Positions 12,048 through 24,167 of a DNA stretch of 64,000 nt are shown here, piece after piece. Where the stretch lies: positions 103,784,823 to 103,848,822 of the forward strand of contig NC_064822.1 of the NCBI RefSeq assembly GCF_024166365.1. Reading direction: 5' to 3'. The notes below the pieces were generated by a model. It was not told where the DNA came from. It saw only the letters and a program-made list of their open reading frames with translations, and ran no database searches. Within the stretch, counting starts at the first letter, position 1. Every line of letters starts with the position of its first letter. The stretch is from Elephas maximus indicus (taxonomy: Eukaryota > Chordata > Mammalia > Proboscidea > Elephantidae). Both the position numbers and the translations under genes were made by a program.

Positions 12048-15000
12048 CATAGAATGAGTTTGGGAGTATAACAAAACCGGGTAAAGACAACAAAAAAAAA
12101 GAAAATTACAGACCTATATCCCTCATGTACATAGATGCAAAAATCCTCAACAAAATTCTAGCCAATAGAATTCAAGAACATATCAAAAAAATAATTCACC
12201 ATAACCAAGTGGGATTCATACCAGATATGCAGGGATGGTTCAACAATAGAAAAACAATTAATGTAATCCATCATATAAATAAAACAAAAGACGAGAATCA
12301 CATGATTTTATCAATTGATGCAGAAAAGGCATTTGACAAAGTTCAACTCCCATTCACGATAAAAACTCTCAGCAAAATAGGAATAGAAGGAAACTTCCTC
12401 AACATAATAAAGGGCATTTATACAAAGCCAATAGCCAACATCATCCTAAATGGAGAGAGCCTGAAAGCATTCCCCTTGAGATCAGGAGCCAGACAAGGAT
12501 GCCCTCTATCACCACTCTTATTCAACATTGTGCTGGAGGTCCTAGCCAGAATAATTAGGCTAGATAAAGAAATAAAAGGAATCCAGATTGGCAAGGAAGA
12601 AGTAAAAGTATCTCTGCTTACAGATGACATGATCTTAATCACAGAAAACCCTAAGGAATCCTCAAGAAAACTACTGAAATTAATAGAAGAGTTCAGCAGA
12701 GTATCGGGATACAAGATAACCATACAAAAATCAGTTGGATTCCTCTACACTAACAAAAAGAACATTGAAGAGGAAATCACCAAATCAATACCATTTACAG
12801 TAGCCCCCAAGAAGATAAAATACTTAGGAATAAATCTAACTGGAGACGTAGAAGACCTATACAAAAAAAAAACTACAAAACACTTTTAAGAAACCAGAAG
12901 AGACCTACAAAAGTGGAAAAAGATACCTTGCTCATGGATGGGAAGACTTAACATTGTAAAAATGTCTATTCTACCAAAAGCAACCTATGCATTTAATTCA
13001 ATTCTGATCCAAATTCTAATGACATTTTTTAATGAGGTGGAGAAACAAATCATCGACTTCATATGGAAGGTAAAGAGGCCCCAGATAAGTAAAGAATTAC
13101 TGAAAAAGAAGAACAAAGTGGGAGGCCTCACTCTACCTGATTTTAGAACCTATCATACCACCACAGTAGTCAAAACAGACTGGTACTGTTACTGGTACAA
13201 CAACAGATACATAGGCCAATGGAACAGAATTGAGAATCAAGACATAGATCCACCCACATATGAGCAGCTGATATTTGACAAAGGCTCCAAATCAGTTAAA
13301 TGGGGAAAAGGCAGTCTTCTTAACAAATGGTGCTGGCAAAACTGGATATCCATCTGCAAAAAAAATGAAACAAGACCCGTACCTCACATCATGCACAAAA
13401 ACGAACTCAAAATGGATCAAAGACCTAAATATGAAATCTAAAATGATAAAGATCAAGGAAGAAAAAAAGGGACAACTTTACAAGCCCTAATACATGGCAT
13501 AAACAGTATATAAAACATTACTAACAATGTAGAAGAAAAACTAGATAACTGGGAGCTCCTAAAAATCAAACACCTATGTTCATGTAAAGACTTCACCAAA
13601 AGAGTAAAAAGATTACCTATAGACTGGGAAAAAGTTTTTAGCTATGACATTTCCGATCAGCCCCGATCTCTAAAATCTACATGATACTGCAAAAACTCAA
13701 CCACAAAAGGACAAATAACCCAATTAAAAAATGGGCAAAAGACATGAACAGACACTTTTCTAAAGAAGACATTCGGGTTGCTAACAGATACATGAGGAAA
13801 TTCTCACAATCATTAGCCATTAGAGAAATGCAAATCAAACTGCTACGAGATTCCATCTCACTCCAACAAGGCTGGCATTAATCCAAAAAAACACAAAATA
13901 GTAAATGATGGAGAGGCTGTGGAGAGATTGGAACACTTACACACTGTTGGTGGGAATGTCAAATGGTACAACCGCTTTGGAAATCGACTTGGTGCTTCCT
14001 TAAAAAGCTAGAAATAGAACCATATGACCCAGCAATCCCACTCCTCGGAATACATCCTAGAAAAATAAGAGTCTTTACATGAACAGATATATGCACATCC
14101 ATGTTTATTGCAGCAGTGTTTACAATAGCAAAAAAGATGGAAGCAACCAAGGAGCCCATCAACAGATGAATGGATAAATAAATTATGGTATATTCACACA
14201 ATGGAATACTATGCATCAATAAAGAACAGTGATGAATCTGTGAAACATTTCATAACATGGAGAAATCTGGAAGGCATTATGCTGAGTGAAATTAGTCAGC
14301 TGCAAAAGGGCAAATATTGTGTAAGACCACTCTTATAAGAACTTGAGAAACAGTTTAAGCAAAGAAGAAAATATTCTTTGATTGTTACAAGAGGGAGGAG
14401 GGACGGAGGGAGGAAGAGGGGTATTCATTAGTTAGATAGTAAAAAAAAAAATTTTTTTTTTTTTTTAGATAGTAGATAAGAATTACTTTAGGTGAAGGGA
14501 AAGACAACACACAATACAGGAGAGGTCAGCACAACTGGACTAAACCAAAAGTGAAGAAGTTTCCTGAATAAACTGAATGCTTCGAAGGCCAGCATAGCAG
14601 GCACAGGAGTTTGGGACCATGATTTCAGGGGACATCTAAGTGAATTGGTATAATAAAATCTATCAAGAAAACATTCTGCACCCCTCTTTGGAGAGTGGCA
14701 TCTGGGGTCTTAAACTCTAGCAAGCGACTAAGATGCATCAACCAGTCTCAACCCACCTGGAGCAAATGAGAATGAAGAACACCAAAGACACAAGGTAATT
14801 ATGAGCCCAAGAGGCAGAAAGGGCCACATAAACCAGAGACTACATCAGCCTGAGACCAGAAGAACTAGATGGTGCCCAGCTACAACTGATGACTGCCCTG
14901 ACAGGGAACACAACAGAGAACCCCTGAGGGAGCAGGAGAGCAGTGGAATGCAGACCCCAAATTCTCATAAAAAGAACAGATTTAATGGTCTGTCTGAGAC

Positions 15001-15342
15001 TAGAAGGACCCCAGAGGTCATCGCCCCCAGACCTTCTGTTAGCCCAAGACAGGAACTATTCCCAAAGCCGACTCTTCAGACACGGACTGGACTGGACAAT
15101 GGGACAGAAAAGGATGCTAGTGAAGAATGAGCTTCTTGGATCAAGTAGACACATGAGACTATGTTGGCATCTCTTATCTGGAGGGGAGATGAGAGGCCAG
15201 AGGGGGTCAGAAGTTGGCAGAATGGACATGAGAAGAGAGAGCGAAGGGAAGGAGCGGGCTGTCGCAATTAGGAGTATGTACATAAATTTTTGTATGAGAA
15301 GTGACTTCATTTGTAAATTCCACTTAAAGCACAATTAAAAAA
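12048..15342 (+). mobile_element. L1 sense part: ORF2 RT to 3' UTR, nested in composite
   Basis: ORF2 from the RT region onward. 12125-12889 is an open 254-residue piece with [21 protein letters not shown] and LLTDDMILI (normally FADD). 12938-13441 continues the thumb and connection region. 13681-14330 is the C-terminus, followed by the 3' UTR and an A-rich end at about 15337. Frameshifts and stops separate the pieces. The first 20 bases (12048-12067) are a small inverted bit of the adjoining ORF2 sequence, a typical twin-priming scar. Confidence 0.8.
14392..14421 (+). other. G-rich polypurine tract in L1 3' UTR
   Basis: Several GGG runs with short A/C spacers, at the position where the other young L1 copies have a G-quadruplex-like tract (44742, 52488). 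It is more degraded here. Confidence 0.6.
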
Positions 15343-17479
15343 TTTTTTTTTAATTCTCTGTCTTTGGTTATATGTCTTGGCAACTTTCTTTTAGGATCTA
15401 CCTTGTATGGGGTTCAATGAGCATTTGGATAGATATCTTCTCATCTTTCACGGTATCAGGGAAGTTATCTGCCAACAAGTCTTCAACAATTCTCTCTGTA
15501 TTTTCTGTTATCTCCCCCTCGCCTTCTGGTACTCCAGTCACTCGTGGGCTATTCCTCTTGATAGAGTCCTCATAATTTTTAGAGTTACTTCATTTTTTTT
15601 AATTCTTTTATCTGATTTTTCCTCAAATATGTTAGTACCAAGTGCTTTATCTTCAATCTCACTAATTCTGATTTCCATTGCCTCAGTTCTGCTCCTAAGA
15701 CTTTTTATTGAGTTGCCTAATTCTGAAATTTTATTGCTAATTTATTGTTAATTTTTTGCTGTCTCTCTATGGATTCTTGCAGACTGTTAAATTTGTCATT
15801 ACACTCTTGTCTAATCTGCTTAAGTTCCTCTAATGCTTTGTCTGTGTGCTGCTTGGCTTGTTCTGCATTTTGCCTGATCTCCTTCCTGATCTCTTGAAGA
15901 GTTCTGTATATTAATATTTTGTATTCTACCTCCAGTAATTCCAGGAAGTTATCTTCATCTGAAAGATTTCTTGATTCTTTGTTTTGGGAGCTTGCTGAAG
16001 CCATCATGGTCTGACTCTTTAGGTGATTTGTTATTGACTGCTGTCTCCATGCCATCAATAAGTTAATGTATTTATTTATTTTATGTTTGCTTACTGTGTC
16101 CTAGCTTCTTGTTTTGTTTTGATATTCCCAAATAGGCTGCTCAAGTGAGCTAATTTGATTATTGGTGCCTTTTAAGTTCTACCGTGCTGTCACCAGGTGG
16201 CTACAGCTGTTACTAGGTATTTGAGCCCAGGATTCCATTCACTTTTGTATGGATTCAGCTCAGGTGTCCAGGTAGTCAGTAACCAAGTGTGTGGTGCAGG
16301 CTTTCACCTACAGTCCTAGATGAGCAGGGGTGATTGGTGTAGGCACAGGTACCTGGCTGCAGGAGGGGGTCACACACTGAGCGAGGCAGGGGGCTGACGA
16401 CTGCTCCTGAGTGTTTGTGAGGAAAATGTGTCCCTGTTCCCTAGAGCACATAGGTGGGTGGGTTTTGCAGCCAGGCTATGGGCACCCAATACTGTTGGCT
16501 ATAAGGACTGGGAGGCACCACTTATTTATTCTTGGATCCCTGTCACGGTGGCTAGGTGTCGTGGGTGGAGCCACAATCCTCAGGCCCCTGATGTGGGTAG
16601 GCAAGGACCCTGTTTAACAGGCAGAGTGGTGTCAAATGTCATGAACCTGCCTCTCTACCATGTAGCTGAAACAGTTGAAGTTAGACTTCAGGTATATACC
16701 CTGTTATACTGTGCTAATGAGGGCCCACACTGTTGAAATGGGCCCCCACAGGTCTACGCAGGGGTGAAAGGCATTCAAAATCTGTGGACCCCTTATGCCT
16801 GTGCCTAGGCAAAGGAGCTGTTTCTGCCCTGAGTTCCTGGCTCAGGGGAGTCAGCAGGTTATTTTTTCCGTATTTGTTAATTTGTTCCTTCTCCAAGGCA
16901 GGGAGAATGGCTCAGGGTGAGTGCAGGTCCTTCTTCCGGCCCAGGGGATGCAGCCAGCTGGGACCCAGTGTAGAGCAGGAAGGGAGCGGGTAAGTGGGAG
17001 AGAGGTTTTTCCCACAGGGGTATTTTTGGATTTGTGTGGTATGTTAAACACAGGTACTTTTCTGTTTCCAACTGAAGTCCGCTTCTGGATCTGTGTGGTA
17101 TGTTAAACACAGGTACTTTTCTGTTTCCGACTGAAGTCCGCTTCTCGCTTATTCTGGAGAGTTGAGCAGACTCTCCATTGCTTGTTCTCTCCCAATGTGG
17201 AAAGCGCAACCTGAACACAACTGCTTGCCTCACCACATGTTCACACCAGAGGAATCAGCCTCCAGGGTGCCAGTTCCCGCCAGGTCAGGTCTGGTAACAC
17301 CTTGTTGCTTCTAAACTTTTTCTCCCTCCTCCTGCCACTCAGTCCAATTCCTCAACTTTGCAATTAATGTTTAGGGCTCCTAGATTGTCATATATAATTG
17401 ATTCACTTGTTTTTTCAGGTCTTTGTTGTAAGAGAGACCACAGGAAGCATCTGACTGCTCTGCCATCTTGGCCCCACCT
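15343..17479 (-). mobile_element. L1 5' UTR and ORF1 N-terminal half, antisense part of composite
   Basis: On the minus strand the element begins at 17479 with ggtggggccaagatgg, the 5' start also found at 37604. It continues through a 5' UTR of about 1.4 kb into ORF1. 15717-16058 encodes the ORF1 N-terminus, with the EYKILIYRTLQEIRKEI helix and a coiled-coil region. Homology breaks off in the middle of ORF1 at about 15345, next to the A/T-rich end of the sense L1. The 5' end abuts the TSD at 17480. Confidence 0.8.
17028..17145 (-). repeat. 59-bp tandem duplication within L1 5' UTR
   Basis: Two adjacent 59-bp copies (17028-17086 and 17087-17145) differ at only two positions that I can see. 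Each holds tgtggtatgttaaacacagg. The near identity suggests a recent duplication, or one maintained in the master element. Confidence 0.85.
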
Positions 17480-17491
17480 CAGAATCTGAAT
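17480..17491 (+). repeat. Target-site duplication, right, of composite L1
   Basis: cagaatctgaat, matching 11418-11429. The sequence after it (gaatttgattaaacac) aligns with unit B after its single copy. Confidence 0.85.
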
Positions 17492-17584
17492 GAATTTGAT
17501 TAAACACACTGGGCTGAAAATTTCTCACCAGACAGAACTGAGTGGTAACTTGAACCTCTGTTTTGATAAGAGTTTGGATTATGG

Positions 17585-17742
17585 ACTCAAAACCCACTGC
17601 CGTCGAGTCGATTACGACTCATAGCGACCCTGTAGGACAGAGTAGAACTGCCCCATAGAGTTTCCAAGGAGCACCTGGTGGATTTGAACTGCTGACCTTT
17701 TGGTTAGCAGCTGTAGCACGTAACCACTACACCACCAAGCTT
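17585..17742 (-). mobile_element. AfroSINE, antisense, absent from unit B
   Basis: Tail complement at 17590 (cactgccgtcgagtcgatta) and head complement ending ccaccaagctt. Unit B reads straight through (ggaatatggaaacttatctaa), so the insertion postdates the A/B duplication. Confidence 0.9.
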
Positions 17743-19768
17743 GTCTAAATATGAAATAGGGAAAGTCAGGAAGAACAGGGACTGAGCAATTGGCTGGTCC
17801 AGCAGGAACAGAATTTGTTATGGTGAGTACATGGGCAACAATGATGTTAGACTATGGTATCAAATGAAAACTGGTGGATTCAGGGTAGATACAGAATTCA
17901 AATGAGCATGCCAACATTACTGTAAGGAGTTACCATACAAGATAAGAGGGCTCGGGAAGGAGTACCATCTGAGCCTATAGTAAAAGGTGAGGTTTCCAAT
18001 TGGGTAAGAAAAAAAATTAACTAGCAAAGGAATTCAGTCCTGAATGTTAGAAAAGTGCAGTTTGAAAGACAGGGCAAATAAGTGTATTCATGCAACTGTT
18101 CAATACATGTTAAGCCAGGTTGTTTGGCCGATCTATTTTAAGTAGAGGACTCCACACAAAGTATATTTCAAGAAATTTGAATAATTAAATGAAAGAATGG
18201 TTGAAGTTATGGATGAATGAACAAAGGGAGGCATAGATGGGTAGATGACTGAATTGATGAGGGAAAGGATGAAAGTGAATAAGTGAAATATTAGATGACT
18301 AAATAAATGGATGAACTGATAGATAAATTATCAAATAATTAGTGTACAAGGTTTTTTATTTTATATGAGGAAAAACTGGAATTTTCTTGGTTTGTTTTAG
18401 TTTTTATTGTTGGAAAAATGTAAAGAACACAACATTTCCCAATTCAACATTTTTCATGTGAACAATTTAATAAAACCAATTACAGTGTACAGAGTTTCAG
18501 CAATTCTCTAGGTGTGAACAGAAACAAGCTAGTGGGAATCCAGGTTCTGGCTAGTAAAACAGAAGATAAGTCTTCTGCCACCCCTTCACAGCTGCTACAT
18601 TTCCTATCCTTTTTCTACCACTTCTCAGTCTCCTCCAAGCTTTGTTTATTTCTGAATTCAGCTTGAAATATTCCTGAAGAAGAAGCATACTCGATGTGTC
18701 CTATTTGCTTCATCCTTTTATTCTTTCTACATTTAACAAATATTGATTAGAAGCCATCATGTACCTCTCATTCTTATCTCTGTTGAGGAAGCTAAGTTAA
18801 TATAGATGATTGGATCCCAATCCCTATTCCCCAGGAACAGGAAACTTGATTGGAGAAAAAGAAATACCACTCACACGTGCTGCTAACAGCCAAAGCAAGA
18901 TAGATATGCAAGTGAAGACACAAAAGAGTTTAGAAAAAAGTAAGTGTTGAAATAGAACATAAAATTGAGAGAATCAAACAAGTTTAAGAAATGGATGTCA
19001 GCTGGCCAAGATATGAAAAGCACAGATTGTAGCTACATAGTCCTAGGATGGATATAAAGCTTATCCACCACTCGCGTTCTCATCACTGGCAAGTTACCAC
19101 ATACTTTAAGGTTCAGTTTCCTCTTTCTAAATTTTTGGTTAATACAGTCCTCATAGTTTTTTATGCACAATCCTTAAACAAGGGAAAGACTAAGTGTTTC
19201 ACTGTCCTTATGAAGTTACTGGATCAACACTGCAACCTGATAATTAAACAAATAAAATTTATTGAACGAATGAACCACGGGAGGGCATGAGTTCATTTTG
19301 GCTGTAATGGTACGCTCTGTCTTAAAGGCAAAACAAAGAGATATTTAGCAAGTAGAGTGAGTACAGATAATTTCACATCAAAGCAATGGCAGAAAAGGAG
19401 GTGAGCTTTACAAGCGTGGCATTTAACTGTGAAACTTTCTTTACATCAGTTTCTAGTCTAACACAAATCTCTCAGACTTGATACAATTTTAACTAAGGCG
19501 GTATTTCTATGAAAAGTATAAAAAAAAATGACGTGAAAGTTTAGTGATATGGAATTTAGTGATATATTTGCAATTGGGCCAACTTAATTGGGATCTTTGA
19601 ATATTATTAGGAAAGCGTAAAACTTATTTGGCAGAGAGAAAGGGGATAATTCTTAAGTGCTTTCTGGGGAACTTCTTAACGAGTTAAAACAACTCATGTA
19701 TCTATAGGCTATAATTTATTTGAACAACTCAGCGAAGCTTTTTCTAAGGCCAGTTGTGTGGGAATACT
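17743..19768. other. Unit A intron sequence, no gene seen
   Basis: Aligns with 31220-32560 of unit B. It contains degenerate GATG/GAAT-rich sequence (about 18170-18330). A segment at about 18385-18495 resembles antisense ancient L1M sequence and is missing from unit B. The frame at 19048-19290 is not conserved. Confidence 0.5.
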
Positions 19769-20184
19769 TTTTTTTTCTTTTCTTTTTTTTGTTATTGTAC
19801 TTTAGATGAAGGTTTACAGAACAAACTAGCTTCTTGTTAACTAGTTAGTACACATACTGTTTTACGACATTGGCTAACACCTCCACAACATGTCAACACT
19901 CTCCCTTCTCAACCTCAGGTTCCCTATTACCAGCTTTCCTGTCCCCTCCTGCTTTCTAGTCCTTTCCCCTGGGCTGGTGTGCCCCTTTAGTCTTGCTTTG
20001 TTTTATGGGCCTGTCTAATCTTTGAATAAAGGGTGAACCTCAGGAGTGAATTCATTACTGAGCTAAAAGGGTGTCTAGGGACCATATTCTCAGAGTTTCT
20101 CCAGTCTCTGTCAGGCCAGTAAGTATGGTTTTTGCTTGAGTTAGAATTTTGCTTTACATTTTTCTCCAGCTCTGTCCAGGACCC
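19769..20184 (-). mobile_element. Short L1 3'-end insertion, antisense
   Basis: A T-rich start is followed by the complement of an L1 3' terminus (gttattgtactttagatgaa). It is flanked by a near-perfect 14-bp duplication (tgtgtgggaatact at 19755, tgtgtgggaacact at 20185). It is absent from unit B. Confidence 0.65.
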
Positions 20185-21507
20185 TGTGTGGGAACACTCT
20201 TAACAAGCACGACTGAGCTTTGTTGTTCAAATGGCAAACTTTTAACAGAAGCAAGATGGTTATCAGGAGTGTAGAAGTAAAAGCCTCAGTTTAATTTCTG
20301 AATGGAGTGCTTAATTTTAGTTCTGAAATTCCCCCAGTTAGACCTCCTGGCACCTCAGAATTTAAAAGTTCCTCACATAATAACTAGAACATAATTGACA
20401 CCAAAGAATGATAGTTGTCATCATTTTCCATATTTGTGAGGCTGACAAGAAAGTTATCAAGATAGACATAATGGAGGAGGTAGAAATTGAGGTCAGCATT
20501 GAAGAGTAAGTAGAGAATTTGGGTCAGGATTTGAGAGGCAGAAAATTACCACAGAGTATCAGCCAAAGTCAAAGTAGAGAAAGAGGAAAATACTGAGAGC
20601 ATCAGGGACAAATCTGGCCTGAATATCTAAAGCAATGATTATCCAGCCTGGATACACATTAGATCCACCTGGAAACTTCCAAAGCACCCATCATCAGGAC
20701 CCTCACAAGACCAAGTAAATCAGGATTTCTACAATTGCTGATGTTATTAAAAAGTTGGTTAATCCTTTATGCAATCCAAAGTTCATCTTTATTCAATAGT
20801 TCCCAGGAAACAGTGGAATTGTCTTGGGCTCATACGTAAGGATCAAAATTCTGGCTGTTCAAATTAGAGAACTGAAAAAATTTTATTGATCTCAGTCTCA
20901 GTTTTTTTTAACTGTTAAAATAAAGATTTAGCAATGTCCTTCTTTATCCCCATTCCCAATCTCACACACACACATTTCAAAATTGTCCCTTGAATAAAAT
21001 AATCAAATATATCAGAGATACATACAGTATGAATATAATTTTAAAAAAAGTATTCAGGTTATCACTAAGTACTTTTGAATCATTGCAAGTTTTTGAATAG
21101 GAAATGGAAGAATGCACAACTGAGGAAAACAGATGGTTAGAAACACTTGCTTCAGAAGTGTGTGGGATACAAAAATGACCAGAAAAGTAGCAAGATAAAA
21201 GCAATGGTCAGTTCAAGGAGGTAGAACCAATTAGTCACGGTTTGGTCTGTGAAAATTTTTATGAATTGCTCTGGAGCCATTTGTGGTAGAAAAGCCACCA
21301 GAGGGAAGAAACTGCAGGGTTCAGAGGTTGTGCCGGCCAGCAATCAGGGGACAGAAGGCTCTATGGAAGGATCAAGAGTAAATAAAAAATTCATGAAAAC
21401 AATGAGCATACTAAGGAGGAAAATATGCACATAGAGAATGAGACAGAATCTCTGAGGTGCTAGAGGGGTAAGAGAATACTTCACCCTTCTTTCTGTGTTT
21501 ATTCCAA
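20185..21507. other. Unit A intron 3' part, with MER5A-like DNA-transposon remnant
   Basis: 20630-20735 resembles a MER5A-type hAT remnant (cacattagatccacctggaa, then aagtaaatcaggatttct). The same remnant sits at 32852-32960 in unit B, so it predates the duplication. The rest is unique, conserved with 33420-34020. Confidence 0.5.
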
Positions 21508-21509
21508 AG
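21508..21509 (+). promoter_or_regulatory. Predicted splice acceptor before OR coding exon, unit A
   Basis: The pyrimidine-rich cacccttctttctgtgttt leads to attccaaag with AG at 21508-21509, then gaac and 14 bases to the ATG. The layout matches unit B (AG at 34030-34031). Confidence 0.5.
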
Positions 21510-21523
21510 GAACATCTTCTATC

Positions 21524-22459
21524 ATGGCCCTAGGAAACCACAGCACCATCACCGAGCTCCTCCTCTTAGGACTCCCTGAGGATCCAGATATCCAGGCTCT
21601 GCTCTTTTTGTTCTTCTTAGTGATTTACCTTCTGACCTTGATGGGGAATCTTACAATGCTGCTACTGATCACAACTGACTCTCATCTCCAGTCACCCATG
21701 TACTTCTTTCTGAGTCATCTCTCCTTCCTAGATCTTTGCTACTCTTCAGTCACTGTGCCCAAGATTCTGGAAAACCTCCTGTCTCAAAGGAAATCAATCT
21801 CAGTAGAGGGCTGTCTGGCTCAAGTCTTCTTTCTGCTAGTCACTGGAGGGACAGAAGGACTTTTGCTCTCACTGATGGCCTATGATCGCTATGCTGCCAT
21901 ATGCCACCCTCTGAAGTATGGACAGATCATGAGTAAACAAATGTGTAGGGGTCTGATGTGGGCCTCATGGGGACTGGGCTGTCTAGATGCTCTCGCCAAC
22001 CTCCTCCTGGCTTTGAATTTGGACTTCTGTAAGCTCCAAACCATCCACCACTATTCTTGTGAGCTCCCATCCCTCTTCTCTCTCTCCTGCTCTGACACAT
22101 CCGCCAATGTTGCGATGCTGCTCTGCTCTTTCATCTTGCATGCCATGGGGACCTACCTCCTTGTCTTCTTCTCCTATGACCATATTGTCTCCACCATTCT
22201 GAGCATTAGCTCCACCTCTGGCAGAAGCAAGACTTTCTCCACCTGCTCCTCCCACCTCACTGCAGTGAGCTTATTCTATGGCTCAGCTTTTCTCCGGTAT
22301 CTCATGCCAACATCAGGCTCCTCACTGGAGTTGATTCTCTCCATACAGTACAGTGTAATTACTCCCTTACTGAATCCTCTCATCTACAGCCTGAAGAACA
22401 AGGAGGTGAAAGCAGCTCTGAAAAGACTGATGCTAAGATACTTACAATGTCTCAGATAG
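21524..22459 (+). CDS. OR8S1: Olfactory receptor, OR8S1-like (unit A)
   Basis: Intact 311-residue class A GPCR. It should be an odorant receptor of the cilia of olfactory sensory neurons, coupling through Golf to adenylyl cyclase. Seen directly: N-glycosylation site N5-H-S; GN at 41-42 in TM1; PMYFFLSHLS at 58-67; Cys97 before TM3 and Cys179 in the second extracellular loop; MAYDRYAAIC at 118-127; TM6 motif FSTCSSHL near 238-245; and TM7 PLLNPLIYSLKN at 281-292. The start fits a strong Kozak context (A at -3, G at +4). The N-terminus MALGNHSTITE and overall pattern match human OR8S1 as I recall it; one-to-one orthology cannot be shown because a second copy lies at 34046. Unusual residues: D219-H220 after S217-Y218, where the paralogue has Ala-Arg. 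No intron in the coding exon; a 12-kb upstream intron is predicted. Confidence 0.93.
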   Translation: MALGNHSTITELLLLGLPEDPDIQALLFLFFLVIYLLTLMGNLTMLLLITTDSHLQSPMYFFLSHLSFLDLCYSSVTVPKILENLLSQRKSISVEGCLAQVFFLLVTGGTEGLLLSLMAYDRYAAICHPLKYGQIMSKQMCRGLMWASWGLGCLDALANLLLALNLDFCKLQTIHHYSCELPSLFSLSCSDTSANVAMLLCSFILHAMGTYLLVFFSYDHIVSTILSISSTSGRSKTFSTCSSHLTAVSLFYGSAFLRYLMPTSGSSLELILSIQYSVITPLLNPLIYSLKNKEVKAALKRLMLRYLQCLR

Positions 22460-22951
22460 CACAGAAAAGACAGAGTATAAAGGAGAAGTAGGACAGAGCT
22501 GCAGCAAGACATCTAATGATTAACATTAAGAACTTCCTGGTTGCCTATTTGTCACTTGTTGCAAGATATATGGCTGATTCTCCCTTGTTAAAAATTATCC
22601 AGGAAAGTTCTGGGAGCTATTTTGCTTGCGAGGGCTCAGAATCCATCCTATTCAGAAACAGACCAATGAGTCAGAAAACTCTCTCAACTTCAAAGGTTTG
22701 GTTAATGACATGTCAATTTGTGGTGCATATTTTTGAAAATCATGTTTAGGATTGGCCCTGAAATATTGTGTCCTAAACTTTTTGTTTGAATTAATGTGTG
22801 TTAGAAAAGATTTTATAGAAAGAAAATAGCCTGGGTCTCTGAAGAAAGAAAAACAAAGACTTGAGCTTCATGGGGTACAGGATAAAGGGTAATGGTGGGG
22901 GGACTCTGAAGATAGGCAGAAATTCATAAATGTGGCCAACAATTTACCAGG
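22460..22951. other. 3' flank of unit A OR, no gene seen
   Basis: Aligns loosely with 35036-35500, marking the right end of the A/B duplication. No AATAAA is obvious in the first few hundred bases. Confidence 0.5.
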
Positions 22952-23548
22952 TATACTAGTTTTCTATCACTTCCTTAACAAATCACCACAAACTTAGTGG
23001 CTTAAAACATCATCCATTTATTATTTCACAGCTCCATAGATCAAAAGTAGTCCAGACTCAGAGTCTCACAAGGCTGAAATCAAGGTGTTGGCTTGGCTGG
23101 GCTCTTTTGGAGTCTCTGGGGAACAATCTGCTTCTAAGCTCATTCAGGTTGTTGGTAGTATTCAGTTTCTTACAACTGAAGGTCTCGGGTGCCTGATTCC
23201 TTGTTGGATGTTGACTGAGAGCTGCTGTCTGCTCCTAAAGGCCACCCACACGCCTTCTTACAGTACTCCTCACATGACCCCTTTCACCTTCAAAAGAGCA
23301 TCAGTCCTTCTAATGTTTCCAATCTCTCTGATGTCTCTTTATGCTAACAGCTGGAGAAAACATTCCCCTTTTAGAGGTCTCATTTGATTACATTAGGCTC
23401 TCCTGGATGATCTGTTAAAGTCAACTGAGTTGGAGCTTTAACTACATCTGCAAAATCCCTTCATAGCAGTACCTAGATTAGTGTTTTACTGAGTCACGAG
23501 GGAATGGGAATCTTGGGAGGGGGCATCTTAAGAATTCTGCCTACCACA
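22952..23548 (+). mobile_element. MLT1-like solo LTR (ERVL-MaLR)
   Basis: Starts tatactagttttctatc, followed by aacttagtggcttaaaac, and ends ctgcctaccaca, as MLT1-type LTRs of MaLR retrotransposons do (T..ACA ends). Old and diverged, with no internal coding region. An endogenous, broken relic. Confidence 0.65.
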
Positions 23549-23708
23549 ACAGCTCACATAAAGGTGAGACTCCTACCACAGGAATATAGGATAAAAGAGA
23601 TTAAACCCAGAATGATAAGGAGGGGCAGACAGTCGAGGAGAGAAGGAATAATGAGAGATATGGACAGAGGAGGGATTCAATAAGAACAAATAGTGGTAAG
23701 GAAGGAAT

Positions 23709-23935
23709 CACAAAACCCAAACCAAACCCATTGCCATCTAGTAAATTCCTACTAATAGTGACCCTATAGGATGGAGAAGAAATGCCCCATAGGATTTCCA
23801 AGGCTGTAAATCTTTTCAGAAGCAGACTGCCACATCTTTCTCCCTCAGACTGGCTCATGGGTTTGAATGGTCAACTGAATCGTCAGCCTTTCAATTAGCA
23901 GCCAAACTCTTAACCACTGCACCACCAGGGCTCCT
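23709..23935 (-). mobile_element. AfroSINE, long variant
   Basis: Antisense copy with about 60 extra bases in the middle (ccaaggctgtaaatcttttc, then gactgccacatctttctcc), also seen at 45962 and partly at 63820. It is a distinct subfamily of the same SINE. Confidence 0.8.
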
Positions 23936-24167
23936 TAGTCACTCTTGAGAGGGATGTAATTGAAAACTGTCAAATACAGAATAAGTATGGATCAAAGGAA
24001 TTCACTGCACCCATGCTTGGGCCTGATTGTGAAAGACAGACTTTTGCCCTGAGCTTTATAATGGCCCAAGATAGAGAAATATTACCCTGTGCAAGGCCCA
24101 CGGTGCTTTCTTTCAAATTATGGACACCTTGGAAGAACTCTGGGAGACCTGGGTGCCAGGCCTAGTA

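Larger units (their letters stand above)
6545..22950. repeat. Tandem duplication unit A, carrying the first OR gene
   Basis: Unique sequence here aligns in order with unit B (about 28600-35500) and with unit C (57028 to the end). Examples are the blocks at 6549 and 57030, 7330 and 28660, 9360 and 30560, 17492 and 31115, 20380 and 32600, and the OR coding exons. The left edge is set by A/C similarity starting at about 6549/57028. The right edge is set by loss of A/B similarity about 500 bp after the OR stop codons. Unit A is longer than B mainly because of later retrotransposon insertions. Confidence 0.85.

Noticed and set aside
21983-22255. 90-residue - frame opposite the first OR
   Set aside because: Antisense shadow of the OR coding exon.
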